Positions 19,688 through 28,310 of a stretch of 64,000 nt of DNA are shown one piece after another; the first letter of the stretch is position 1, and the number at the start of each line of letters is the position of its first letter. The DNA comes from Mesorhizobium sp. ZC-5. GTDB lineage: Bacteria; Pseudomonadota; Alphaproteobacteria; Rhizobiales; Rhizobiaceae. Location of the stretch: NCBI RefSeq assembly GCF_025753855.1, contig NZ_JAOWPT010000007.1, positions 1 to 64,000 of the forward strand, written 5' to 3'. The notes beneath the pieces are model-generated. The model was not told the DNA's origin, searched no databases, and saw only the letters and a list, made by a program, of their open reading frames with translations. Made by a program: the position numbers and the translations under genes.

Positions 19688-21319
19688 ATGAAATTCGGCA
19701 CAGAGATCGTCCTTCTAAGCCTGTTCGCGTTTGCGGCTTTTGTGGCTGCCGGCTTCGGCGTGGACGAGCCATTCCGACAGCATATGTTGGTGCTGCTCAT
19801 CGCGCTGCTGGGTTTCGCCGCTGTTCTTCTACGCAACACGAGTTTCGCGCCGGCAGCCGCGGTCGATCCGTCAGCCTATATGGATGGTCCAATCCGATAC
19901 GGCGCCATCGCGACCATGTTCTGGGGTATCGTCGGCATGACTGTCGGTGTGGTCATCGCGCTGCAGCTTGCCTACCCCGATCTCAACATCCAGCCCTGGT
20001 TCAATTTCGGCCGTTTGCGGCCGCTGCATACGTCGGGTGTCATTTTTGCTTTCGGCGGCAATGCCCTTCTGTGCACGTCAATGTATGTCGTGCAACGAAC
20101 CTGCCGCGCGAGGCTATTCGGCGGCAATCTCGGCTGGTTCGTGTTCTGGGGCTACCAGCTCTTCATCGTCATGGCCGCGACTGGCTATCTGCTCGGCATC
20201 ACCGAGAGCCGTGAATACGCCGAACCCGAATGGTATGTGGACATCTGGCTGACCATCGTTTGGGTCGCCTATCTCATCCTGTTCCTCGGCACGATCCTGA
20301 AGCGCAAGGAACCGCACATCTACGTCGCCAACTGGTTCTACCTCTCCTTCATCGTGACCATCGCGATGCTGCATGTGATCAACAACCTCTCGATGCCGGC
20401 GTCCTTCCTCGGTTCCAAGAGCTACTCCGCCTTTTCCGGCGTTCAGGACGCCTTGACGCAGTGGTGGTATGGCCACAATGCCGTCGGCTTCTTCCTGACC
20501 GCCGGCTTCCTCGGCATGATGTATTATTTCGTGCCAAAGCAGGCGAACCGACCGGTCTATTCCTACCGCCTTTCGATCATCCACTTCTGGGCGCTAATCT
20601 TCCTCTATATCTGGGCCGGTCCACATCACCTGCACTACACTGCCCTGCCTGACTGGGCGCAGACGCTCGGTATGGCATTCTCGATCATGCTGTGGATGCC
20701 TTCCTGGGGCGGCATGATCAACGGTCTGATGACGCTCTCCGGCGCATGGGACAAGCTCCGCACCGATCCGATCATCCGCATGATGGTGATGGCCATCGCC
20801 TTCTACGGCATGTCGACATTCGAAGGTCCGATGATGTCGATCAAGACGGTCAACTCGCTGTCGCACTACACCGACTGGACCATCGGGCACGTCCATTCCG
20901 GTGCGCTCGGCTGGGTCGGCATGATCTCGTTCGGCGCGATCTACTACATGGTGCCGAAGCTCTGGAACCGTGAACGGCTCTACTCCCTGAGGCTCGTCAC
21001 CTGGCACTTCTGGCTGGCGACGCTCGGGATAGTAGTCTACGCCGCTGTCATGTGGGTCTCCGGCATCATGCAGGGCCTGATGTGGCGCGAATACGACGAG
21101 CAGGGTTTCCTGGTCTACTCCTTCGCCGAAACCGTGGCCGCCATGCACCCCTACTATGTCATGCGCGCCATCGGCGGAGCCATGTACCTCTCCGGCGCCC
21201 TCATCATGGCCTGGAACATCACCATGACGATCCTTGGCTACCAACGTGAGGAAGATCCGATGCCGGGCTCTGTTCCAGCCTTCCAGCCTAAGCGATCAGG
21301 AGCGAGAAATTGGGCTTGA
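19688..21319 (+). CDS. fixN: cbb3-type cytochrome c oxidase subunit I FixN
   Basis: Catalytic heme-copper subunit of the high-affinity terminal oxidase used for respiration in low-oxygen nodules. The 543-residue membrane protein has about a dozen helices and the expected histidines in [46 protein letters not shown] and [15 protein letters not shown]. These bind the low-spin heme, copper B and the high-spin heme. The ATG at 19688 gives [13 protein letters not shown], which matches the family start; an in-frame ATG at 19604 lies inside the anaerobox and is unlikely. The stop touches the fixO start, so the operon is tightly coupled. Confidence 0.96.
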   Translation: MKFGTEIVLLSLFAFAAFVAAGFGVDEPFRQHMLVLLIALLGFAAVLLRNTSFAPAAAVDPSAYMDGPIRYGAIATMFWGIVGMTVGVVIALQLAYPDLNIQPWFNFGRLRPLHTSGVIFAFGGNALLCTSMYVVQRTCRARLFGGNLGWFVFWGYQLFIVMAATGYLLGITESREYAEPEWYVDIWLTIVWVAYLILFLGTILKRKEPHIYVANWFYLSFIVTIAMLHVINNLSMPASFLGSKSYSAFSGVQDALTQWWYGHNAVGFFLTAGFLGMMYYFVPKQANRPVYSYRLSIIHFWALIFLYIWAGPHHLHYTALPDWAQTLGMAFSIMLWMPSWGGMINGLMTLSGAWDKLRTDPIIRMMVMAIAFYGMSTFEGPMMSIKTVNSLSHYTDWTIGHVHSGALGWVGMISFGAIYYMVPKLWNRERLYSLRLVTWHFWLATLGIVVYAAVMWVSGIMQGLMWREYDEQGFLVYSFAETVAAMHPYYVMRAIGGAMYLSGALIMAWNITMTILGYQREEDPMPGSVPAFQPKRSGARNWA

Positions 21320-22041
21320 TGGACAAACACGCAATCATCGAGAAGAACGCCTCGCTTCTTCTCGTTGGTTCCCTTCTTGTAGTGACCGTCGGCGGCATCG
21401 TTGAGATCGCACCGCTCTTCTATCTCGACAACACGATCGAGAAGGTGGAGGGCATGCGTCCCTATTCGCCGCTCGAACTTGTCGGGCGCAACATCTATGT
21501 GCGCGAGGGCTGTTATCTCTGCCACAGCCAGATGATCAGGCCGTTCCGCGACGAAGTCGAGCGCTACGGTCACTATAGTCTCGCCGCCGAGTCGATGTAC
21601 GATCACCCGTTCCAATGGGGATCGAAGCGCACGGGGCCGGATCTCGCACGGGTCGGTGACCGCTACTCGAATGTATGGCACGTCGAGCACCTTACGGATC
21701 CGCGTTCGGTGGTGCCGGAATCGATCATGCCGAGCTACGCGTTCCTCAAAGACGCATCGATCGACGTGAAGGACTTCTCGACGCATCTGGTCGCCAACAG
21801 GCGTGTCGGTGTCCCTTACAACGATGACATGATCGCGCACGCCAATGTCGACCTGATGGCGCAGGCCGATCCCAGCGCCGACACATCCGGCCTTGAGGCC
21901 CGCTATCCCAAAGCCAAGATCGGCGACTTTGACGGCAACCCGCAACAAGTCACCGAAATGGATGCCCTCGTCGCCTATCTGCAGATGCTCGGCACGCTGG
22001 TCGATTTCAAGAACTACGACGAAGCCACCGGCTACCGCTGA
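21310..22041 (+). CDS. fixO: cbb3 oxidase subunit II FixO (mono-heme cytochrome c)
   Basis: Membrane-anchored cytochrome c subunit that passes electrons to FixN. One N-terminal helix ([20 protein letters not shown]) precedes the heme motif CYLCH. The segment [19 protein letters not shown] is a FixO signature. The start is either a TTG at 21310 or the ATG at 21319 that overlaps the fixN stop (TGATG). I give the TTG because AGGAG lies 7 bases before it and because the resulting MGLMDKHA matches the length of known FixO N termini; the ATG is a fair alternative. Length is 243 residues. Confidence 0.95.
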   Translation: MGLMDKHAIIEKNASLLLVGSLLVVTVGGIVEIAPLFYLDNTIEKVEGMRPYSPLELVGRNIYVREGCYLCHSQMIRPFRDEVERYGHYSLAAESMYDHPFQWGSKRTGPDLARVGDRYSNVWHVEHLTDPRSVVPESIMPSYAFLKDASIDVKDFSTHLVANRRVGVPYNDDMIAHANVDLMAQADPSADTSGLEARYPKAKIGDFDGNPQQVTEMDALVAYLQMLGTLVDFKNYDEATGYR

Positions 22042-22053
22042 GGAGCTTTATCC

Positions 22054-22209
22054 ATGGATTACAATTTGATGCGAGAGTTTGCCGACAGCTGGGGTCTGGT
22101 CGCCATGGCGCTTTTCTTTGTCGGTGCAATTGCCTTCGCGCTCCGCCCCGGCAGCCGCAAGATGGCCGACGAAGCTGCCCAGATTCCCCTTGAGGACGGC
22201 AGATCATGA
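22054..22209 (+). CDS. fixQ: cbb3 oxidase small subunit FixQ
   Basis: A 51-residue membrane protein reading MDYNLMREFADSWGLVAMAL and then FFVGAIAFALRP, a single helix followed by a short charged tail (GSRKMADEAAQIPLEDGRS). FixQ (CcoQ) helps stabilise the oxidase, and this size and position between fixO and fixP are the rule. AGGAGC precedes the ATG, and its stop overlaps the fixP start (ATGA). Confidence 0.93.
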   Translation: MDYNLMREFADSWGLVAMALFFVGAIAFALRPGSRKMADEAAQIPLEDGRS

Positions 22210-23072
22210 GCAACAACGAGCACATCGACGAAGTGTCGGGAGTCTCCACGACTGGTCATGATTGGGACGGTATCAGGGAGCTGAACACCCCGCTTCCGCG
22301 CTGGTGGGTCGTAACCTTCTACGTCACGATTGTCTGGGCGATCGGCTACACCATCGCCTATCCGGCATGGCCGCTGCTGAACTCGGCGACGAAAGGTGTG
22401 CTCGGCTATTCCAGCCGCAACCAGGTCAAGAACGATCTGGCGGTGGCCGAAGCCGCCAAGGGCAAATATGTCGAGGCGGTAGGGTCCAAGAGCGTCTCGG
22501 AGATTGCCGCGGACGATGGCTTGCGCGAATTCGCGGTCGCCGCCGGTGGCGCCGCCTTCAAGGTCAATTGCGTCCAATGTCATGGCTCCGGTGCCCAGGG
22601 CTCCAAGGGCTTTCCCAATCTCAATGACGACGACTGGTTGTGGGGCGGCAAGGCCGAGCAGATCCAGCAGACGATCACGCACGGAATCCGCTTCGCGTCC
22701 GATACTGACACGCGGATCTCGGAAATGCCGGCCTTCGGTGACATCATCACCCCTGACCAGATTGCTCAGGTGAGCGCATACGTGGCCAGCCTTTCCGGCA
22801 AGGTCCAGGACGCAAGCCTCATCGAGCCAGGCGCCAAGGTCTTTGCCGAAAATTGCGTCGCCTGTCATGGCGACAATGCAAAGGGCAACAAGGAACTCGG
22901 CGCTCCCGATCTGACCGATGCGATCTGGCTTTATGGACCGGGCGAGACGGCCATCGCCGCCCAGGTCCGCGCGCCGAAACAGGGCGTGATGCCGGCCTGG
23001 ATCGGGCGGCTCGGCGAGACCAAAGTCAAGGAGCTTGCAGTCTATGTCCATTCGCTTGGCGGCGGAGAATAG
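22206..23072 (+). CDS. fixP: cbb3 oxidase subunit III FixP (di-heme cytochrome c)
   Basis: A 288-residue di-heme cytochrome c that takes electrons from the bc1 complex and passes them toward FixO/FixN. One membrane helix near residues 33-53 (WWVVTFYVTIVWAIGYTIAY) is followed by two heme-binding motifs, CVQCH and CVACH. Each heme domain has its downstream methionine (SEMPAFGD, GVMPAW). The start overlaps the fixQ stop. It is the last gene of the fixNOPQ operon; a strong palindrome lies 40 bases beyond its stop. Confidence 0.96.
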   Translation: MSNNEHIDEVSGVSTTGHDWDGIRELNTPLPRWWVVTFYVTIVWAIGYTIAYPAWPLLNSATKGVLGYSSRNQVKNDLAVAEAAKGKYVEAVGSKSVSEIAADDGLREFAVAAGGAAFKVNCVQCHGSGAQGSKGFPNLNDDDWLWGGKAEQIQQTITHGIRFASDTDTRISEMPAFGDIITPDQIAQVSAYVASLSGKVQDASLIEPGAKVFAENCVACHGDNAKGNKELGAPDLTDAIWLYGPGETAIAAQVRAPKQGVMPAWIGRLGETKVKELAVYVHSLGGGE

Positions 23073-23111
23073 TAACCCAAGCCTATTCTCGACCCCCCTC
23101 CCGCCAAGCGA

Positions 23112-23137
23112 CGAGGCCCGGCGCGCGCCGGGCCTCG
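23112..23137. terminator. Perfect GC-rich palindrome after fixP
   Basis: A perfect 26-base palindrome whose half reads CGAGGCCCGGCGC. It can form a 10-11 bp hairpin. It lacks a run of T, so it is either a weak terminator or an RNA-stabilising element that separates fixNOPQ from fixGHIS. Confidence 0.5.
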
Positions 23138-23159
23138 ACTGCATCGCGGCATCGGGCGA

Positions 23160-23173
23160 CTGACCTGCATCAA
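23160..23173 (+). promoter_or_regulatory. Anaerobox of the fixGHIS promoter
   Basis: CTGACCTGCATCAA fits TTGAT/C-N4-ATCAA with one outer mismatch. It lies just past the palindrome and about 104 bases before the fixG start, giving fixGHIS its own low-oxygen promoter. Confidence 0.75.
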
Positions 23174-23276
23174 CGCATCGCTGCCCGCCATACGGCAAGC
23201 TTGCTCAACGCGGGCATCAGCCAGAACCGATGGGCCTGGCTTTCGGCGAAATCGTCGCTGGTGACGGGAGCTTCTC

Positions 23277-24836
23277 GTGCTTGATGATAGGCAGACAGAA
23301 CGGCTGGAAGCCGAGGCGGCCAACTCCGCCAAGCTACGACAACCACTCTATGCCGCGCGCAAGAAGATCTTCCCCAAACGCGCCACAGGCAGCTTTCGCC
23401 GGTTCAAATGGCTGGTGATGGCGATCACGCTTGGTACCTATTACCTGACCCCTTGGCTGCGATGGGATCGCGGGCCATTTGCCCCCGATCAGGCTGTGCT
23501 GATCGATCTCGCCAACCGCCGCTTCTATGTCTTCTTCATCGAGATTTGGCCGCAGGAATTCTACTACGTAGCAGGCCTTCTCGTCATGGCCGGCTTTGGC
23601 CTTTTCCTGATCACATCCACGGTTGGCCGCGCCTGGTGCGGCTATACATGTCCGCAAACCGTTTGGGTTGATCTGTTCCTGGTCGTCGAGCGAGCTATCG
23701 AAGGCGATCGCAATGCCCGCATGAAACTCGACGCCGGACCCTGGAGCGCACGCAAGCTGGTCTTGCGCACGGCCAAGCATTTCATCTGGTTGCTGATCGC
23801 GGTGGCGACCGGTGGCGCCTGGATCTTCTATTTCTCCGATGCGCCTACCTTGTTTCATGACGTCTTTACTGGCAGTGCCGCACCGGTAGCTTACATCACT
23901 GTCGCGGTGCTGACAGCGACCACCTACACGTTCGGCGGGCTGATGCGCGAGCAGATCTGCACCTACATGTGTCCCTGGCCGCGCATCCAGGCAGCCATGC
24001 TCGACGAGAGTTCGCTGACCGTTACCTATAATGATTGGCGCGGCGAACCGCGCTCGCGCCACGCCAAGAAGGTGCAAGCCGCGGGGCAGTCGGTCGGTGA
24101 CTGCGTCGATTGCAACGCCTGCGTCGCCGTCTGCCCCATGGGCATCGATATCCGCGACGGCCAGCAACTCGAATGCATCACCTGTGCGCTTTGCATCGAC
24201 GCTTGCGACGGCGTCATGGATAAGCTCGGCAAGGAGCGAGGGCTGATCTCCTACGCCACGCTCGACGATTACAATGCGAACATGGCTCTTGCTATGACGG
24301 GGGGCGCCACGCTGGTCAATCCATCGCTTGTGAGGACCGCTGACGGACGTTTCATCGATAATCTGGCGCATTTCCAGCTGCGCAAGATCTTTAGGCCGCG
24401 CATCTATGTCTACACGGGCTTGTGGTCACTGGTCGGCATCGGACTGCTCTATTCTCTGATGACCCGCAACCGGCTCGAAGTGAACGTGCTTCACGACCGC
24501 AACCCGCAATTCGTGACGCTGTCCGATGGATCCATCCGCAACGGCTACACCGTTAAGCTGCTCAACATGATCCCCGAGCCAAGGACGATCGTCGTCACGA
24601 TGCAGGCGTTGCAAGGGGCTGACATGAGCGTGGTCGGCGACGATATCGCGGCAGGTCGTTCCTTTGCCATTCCGGTCGAGCCCGACCGCCTGAAAATGTT
24701 GAAAATCTTTGTGCGCCAGCCGGCGGATCAGATCCACGGCGCAGCGCAAATCTTCACGTTCCGGGTCGAGGACAAGGCGAGTTTCGAGTCGGACGAATAC
24801 ACCGCCACTTTCAACGCACCGGAGACCGCCAGATGA
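23277..24836 (+). CDS. fixG: Membrane-bound ferredoxin-like protein FixG (CcoG)
   Basis: Polyferredoxin-type membrane protein required to assemble the cbb3 oxidase, thought to act in copper reduction or delivery. The 519-residue protein has several N-terminal helices, a conserved GYTCPQTVW and CTYMCPWPRIQ, and two 4Fe-4S motifs: CVDCNACVAVCP and CITCALCIDACD. The C-terminal periplasmic part is beta-rich. The start is a GTG at 23277, ten bases after GGGAG; MLDDRQTERLEAEA fits the family's N-terminal region. The stop overlaps fixH as ATGA. Confidence 0.95.
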   Translation: MLDDRQTERLEAEAANSAKLRQPLYAARKKIFPKRATGSFRRFKWLVMAITLGTYYLTPWLRWDRGPFAPDQAVLIDLANRRFYVFFIEIWPQEFYYVAGLLVMAGFGLFLITSTVGRAWCGYTCPQTVWVDLFLVVERAIEGDRNARMKLDAGPWSARKLVLRTAKHFIWLLIAVATGGAWIFYFSDAPTLFHDVFTGSAAPVAYITVAVLTATTYTFGGLMREQICTYMCPWPRIQAAMLDESSLTVTYNDWRGEPRSRHAKKVQAAGQSVGDCVDCNACVAVCPMGIDIRDGQQLECITCALCIDACDGVMDKLGKERGLISYATLDDYNANMALAMTGGATLVNPSLVRTADGRFIDNLAHFQLRKIFRPRIYVYTGLWSLVGIGLLYSLMTRNRLEVNVLHDRNPQFVTLSDGSIRNGYTVKLLNMIPEPRTIVVTMQALQGADMSVVGDDIAAGRSFAIPVEPDRLKMLKIFVRQPADQIHGAAQIFTFRVEDKASFESDEYTATFNAPETAR

Positions 24837-25330
24837 GCGCGAATACGCAGAAATCCCGCGAATTCACCGGCCGGCACATGCTATTCACCATCCTTGCCTT
24901 TTTTGGGGTGGTCATCGCGGTCAATCTGATCATGGCGACGCTCGCCAACACAAGCTGGACCGGGCTCGTCGTCGAAAATAGCTATGTGGCGAGCCAGGAA
25001 TTCAACAAGAAAGCAGAGGAAGGCCGGGCTCAGGCGTCACTTGGCTGGAAGAGCCGGTTGACGATTGCCGGTGGCGAGATTCGCTACAGCCTCGCAGATG
25101 CGGCAGGCAAGCCTGTCGCATTGCACGGCGTCAAGGTGATCTTCCGTCATCCCGCCTACGAAAAAGGGGACGAGTCCATCACTCTTGCCCTTGCCTCCGG
25201 CCAGGAATACGCGGCCCGACATACGCTCCGGAATGGGGTATGGATCATTGAGGTGGACGCAGACGCAGGTCTCGCAAAGTCCTATCGCGAAGTCCGCCGT
25301 GTCATCGTTTCCCATGGAGCGCTGCAATGA
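24833..25330 (+). CDS. fixH: cbb3 oxidase assembly protein FixH
   Basis: A 165-residue protein with one N-terminal membrane helix (MLFTILAFFGVVIAVNLIMA) and a periplasmic domain that starts with SWTGLVVENSYVASQEFN, a FixH signature. It helps assemble the oxidase together with FixG, FixI and FixS. Its ATG overlaps the fixG stop and its TGA overlaps the fixI start, so the four genes are translationally coupled. Confidence 0.93.
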   Translation: MSANTQKSREFTGRHMLFTILAFFGVVIAVNLIMATLANTSWTGLVVENSYVASQEFNKKAEEGRAQASLGWKSRLTIAGGEIRYSLADAAGKPVALHGVKVIFRHPAYEKGDESITLALASGQEYAARHTLRNGVWIIEVDADAGLAKSYREVRRVIVSHGALQ

Positions 25331-27597
25331 GCTGTTGTGCGCCGGGCGCGGAAATGGCGCTGGATCTTGAGACATCCGTCCTGCCCTCGAGCCAGGAAAT
25401 CCGATTGGCGAGCCGATCGCTTGGCTATGACCTTCACCAGACCGATCTTTCAGTGCCGACGGTTCATTGCGCGGCCTGCATCCATTCGATCGAGAAGGCG
25501 CTTGGCAGGCTCGATCACGTCGAGGGCGTTCGCGTCAACCTGTCGACGAAACGGGTCTCGATCCAGTGGCGCGGGAATGATATTCCGCCGGTCGTTGCCG
25601 CGCTTGGACGGCTCGGCTACGAGGCGCATCTGTTCGACCCCGAGGTTGGCGAGAAGGACAAGACACTTTCGGAACTGATCCGCGCCGTCGCGGTCGCGGG
25701 CTTTGCGGCGGGCAACATTATGCTGCTTTCGGTCTCGGTCTGGTCAGGTGCGGAAGGCGCGACGCGGGACCTGTTCCATTGGGTGTCGGCGCTGATCGCC
25801 ATCCCTGCGCTCGCCTTCGCCGGCGGCATCTATTTCCGCTCGGCCTGGAATGCGCTCCGCCACGGCCGCATGAATATGGATGTGCCGATCGCGGTCGGCG
25901 TCTCGCTCGCCTATGCCATGAGCCTTAACGAGACCATCAATCACGGCGAGCACGCCTATTTCGACGCGTCGGTCTCGCTGCTGTTCTTCCTGTTGATCGG
26001 CCGCACGCTGGATCACGTGATGCGGGAGCGTGCCCGCACCGCTGTGAACGGCCTGGCGCGGCTGGCGGCACGCGGCGCCATGGTGCAACGCGATGACGGC
26101 ACACGCGACTACCTGCCTGTCGGCGAGATCGAACCGGGCATGCAGCTGCTGGTCGCTGCCGGCGAAAGGATCCCCGTCGACGGCAGGATCATTCGCGGAG
26201 CCTCCGATCTCGACTGCTCGCTGGTTTCCGGCGAGAGCACACCGAAAACCGTGGCGTCAGGGGAACGGGTCCAGGCCGGCACGCTCAATCTTACCGGCCC
26301 GCTGACCGTCGAGGCTACCGCTGCTGCGAAGGACTCCTTCCTGGCGGAAATGGTCAGGCTGATGGAAGCCGCCGAGGGTGGTCGAGCGCATTACCGCCGG
26401 ATCGCCGACCGCGTCTCGGCGCTCTATGCGCCGGTGGTGCATCTCACCGCCTTCGTGACTTTCCTCGGCTGGGTGGCGGCAACCGGCGACTGGCATCGGG
26501 CAGTGACGATCGCCATCGCCGTTCTCATCATCACATGCCCATGCGCACTCGGCCTCGCGGTGCCGATCGTGCAGGTCGTCGCCGCGCGGCGCCTGTTCGA
26601 AAACGGCATCATGGTCAAGGATGGTTCGGCCATGGAGCGCCTGGCGACGATCGATACAGCGGTCTTCGACAAGACGGGCACTCTGACGCTGGGAAAACCC
26701 CGGCTCGTCAACAGGTCATCCATCGATCCGGCCATGCTGGCCCTCGCCGCCGCGATGGGCGCACATTCCCGCCATCCGCTTTCGCAAGCAATCGCCGGCC
26801 TGGCGAGCCCGGCCGGGCAACCGACATTCAATGAAGTGACCGAGCGTCCGGGTTTTGGCATCGAAGCGACAGCCGCAGGCAACACCTGGCGCCTGGGCCG
26901 GCGCGGATGGGCCGGCGGCAAGGGTCGGACCGGCGCCGAAGGCAAGACAGGTGGAACGGTGCTGACCCGAAACGGAACGATCGTCGCATCCTTCGAATTC
27001 GAGGACGCCTTGCGGGCGGACGCGGACACGGCCATTGCGCGGTTGAAAAATGCCGGACTTACGGTGGAAATGTTGTCCGGCGATACGGTCGTCGCATGCG
27101 CCGAAGTCGCGGAGGCGTTACCAGTCGACCATTTTACCCCCACTCTCCTGCCGTCAGGAAAGGTCGAGCGGATCAGGCAGCTGAGCAATGACGGTCACCG
27201 GGTAATGATGGTCGGCGATGGTCTGAACGACACGCCCGCGCTGGGCGCGGCGCATGTCTCGATCGCCCCGGCCACCGCCGCCGACATTGGCCGCAACGCT
27301 GCGGATTTCGTATTCCTACGCGAGAGCCTTCTGGCCGTGCCTCTTGCGCTGGACGTCTCGCGGAAAGCCGGGCGGCTGATACGCCAGAACATCGCGATCG
27401 CGATCGTCTATAATACCATTGCCGTGCCGATAGCCATTCTAGGGCACGTCACGCCGCTGATCGCTGCGGTGGCCATGTCCGCTTCGTCGCTGCTTGTCAT
27501 TGGAAATGCGCTGCGCCTGCAACGCTTTGCAACCACCGAGGTGACGAGAGCTCCTTTGGCAACGCGCTCCGGCATTCACGAATCAATGCAGTCGTGA
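25327..27597 (+). CDS. fixI: Copper-transporting P1B-type ATPase FixI
   Basis: A 756-residue heavy-metal ATPase that exports copper for metallation of the cbb3 oxidase. In order: an HMA metal-binding domain with the CxxC motif in VHCAACIHSIEKAL, membrane helices, the actuator motif SGESTP, the metal-site CPC in ITCPCALGLAVP, the phosphorylation site DKTGTLT, an HSRHPLSQ nucleotide-binding segment, and the GDGLNDTPAL hinge. All catalytic residues are present. The start MSCCAPGAEM contains an extra Cys pair typical of FixI. It overlaps fixH by four bases and fixS begins at its stop. Confidence 0.95.
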   Translation: MSCCAPGAEMALDLETSVLPSSQEIRLASRSLGYDLHQTDLSVPTVHCAACIHSIEKALGRLDHVEGVRVNLSTKRVSIQWRGNDIPPVVAALGRLGYEAHLFDPEVGEKDKTLSELIRAVAVAGFAAGNIMLLSVSVWSGAEGATRDLFHWVSALIAIPALAFAGGIYFRSAWNALRHGRMNMDVPIAVGVSLAYAMSLNETINHGEHAYFDASVSLLFFLLIGRTLDHVMRERARTAVNGLARLAARGAMVQRDDGTRDYLPVGEIEPGMQLLVAAGERIPVDGRIIRGASDLDCSLVSGESTPKTVASGERVQAGTLNLTGPLTVEATAAAKDSFLAEMVRLMEAAEGGRAHYRRIADRVSALYAPVVHLTAFVTFLGWVAATGDWHRAVTIAIAVLIITCPCALGLAVPIVQVVAARRLFENGIMVKDGSAMERLATIDTAVFDKTGTLTLGKPRLVNRSSIDPAMLALAAAMGAHSRHPLSQAIAGLASPAGQPTFNEVTERPGFGIEATAAGNTWRLGRRGWAGGKGRTGAEGKTGGTVLTRNGTIVASFEFEDALRADADTAIARLKNAGLTVEMLSGDTVVACAEVAEALPVDHFTPTLLPSGKVERIRQLSNDGHRVMMVGDGLNDTPALGAAHVSIAPATAADIGRNAADFVFLRESLLAVPLALDVSRKAGRLIRQNIAIAIVYNTIAVPIAILGHVTPLIAAVAMSASSLLVIGNALRLQRFATTEVTRAPLATRSGIHESMQS

Positions 27598-27752
27598 TGA
27601 CGACGCTCGTCTACCTCATACCATCAGCTCTGTTCCTTGGCGCTCTTGGGCTGTCCGGCTTTCTGTGGGCGTTGAGGAGTGGTCAATATGAGGATATTCA
27701 CGGGGCCGCTGAGCGCATCCTCATCGACTGGGACGACAAGCCGGAACGCTGA
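27597..27752 (+). CDS. fixS: cbb3 oxidase maturation protein FixS
   Basis: A 51-residue single-helix protein: MTTLVYLIPSALFLGALGLS, then GFLWALRSGQYEDIHGAAER and a short acidic tail. The 'LxWxxRSGQYEDxxGxAxRIL' pattern is the FixS/CcoS signature. The ATG shares its A with the fixI stop (TGATG); an in-frame GTG lies three bases upstream. FixS is needed to load metal and heme into the oxidase. Confidence 0.93.
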   Translation: MTTLVYLIPSALFLGALGLSGFLWALRSGQYEDIHGAAERILIDWDDKPER

Positions 27753-27982
27753 CCCAGGTCGCTATGCTGACGATTGTCAGGTGCCGGTGGTCAACCGAGT
27801 CGACTTGGGAACAGCCTGCTGAGGCTGTCGCTCGAAGGACTGCGTGGGCGTTCTGCCAGAATACGTTTGCTAAGAAAGAGCCGCACCGAAGGGGAAGCCC
27901 GCTATTCCAATACGAGCTGACCAGACCGCGGCCAACGACCAGCCGACTGTGAACCCGCCGTTGCCGGCTTTGTCGTGTCTGG

Positions 27983-27996
27983 CTGATCCAGATCAA
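27983..27996 (+). promoter_or_regulatory. Anaerobox upstream of a small ORF and ubiM-like gene
   Basis: CTGATCCAGATCAA matches TTGAT-N4-ATCAA at nine of ten positions, the best site in the window. A class II promoter here would start transcription near 28031, 19 bases before an ATG at 28050 that has AAGGGAG in front of it. Confidence 0.75.
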
Positions 27997-28049
27997 GGTT
28001 ATCTCATCATCGGCATGGTTTCGTCGACCAGCCTTTCAAGGGAGAACAC

Positions 28050-28208
28050 ATGTCTAACGGACAGTTTGGTCGTCACTATCAGCCAACCGCCGACGTGAGA
28101 ATCTCGCTTGCCGGCTGGCTATCTGCCTTGGCTGGGCGCCCATCAGCCGCGTTCCTGGCTCCATCGTTCGTTGCCGATCTATGCGCATTTTTCTGCCCAG
28201 TGGCCTGA
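28050..28208 (+). CDS. Small ORF behind an anaerobox, possibly frameshifted
   Basis: A 52-residue frame that starts MSNGQFGRHYQPTADVRISL after a strong ribosome binding site (AAGGGAG). From about 28108 the next reading frame is open to 28311 and has good codon structure (LPAGYLPWLGAHQPRSWLH, later RLAAQLQQHPTQISDAMAAR). Its stop is coupled to the next gene (TGATG). One frameshift near 28108 would make a single 86-87-residue protein, so this may be one gene with a lesion or two overlapping small genes. I do not recognise the family. Confidence 0.4.
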   Translation: MSNGQFGRHYQPTADVRISLAGWLSALAGRPSAAFLAPSFVADLCAFFCPVA

Positions 28209-28310
28209 GGGTATGCGGCTGGCACTGGAACGCAGGTCCGTCGATCCACGGCTAGCGGCTCAACTCCAGCAGCATCCCACGCAGATATCCGACGCGATGG
28301 CGGCACGCTG

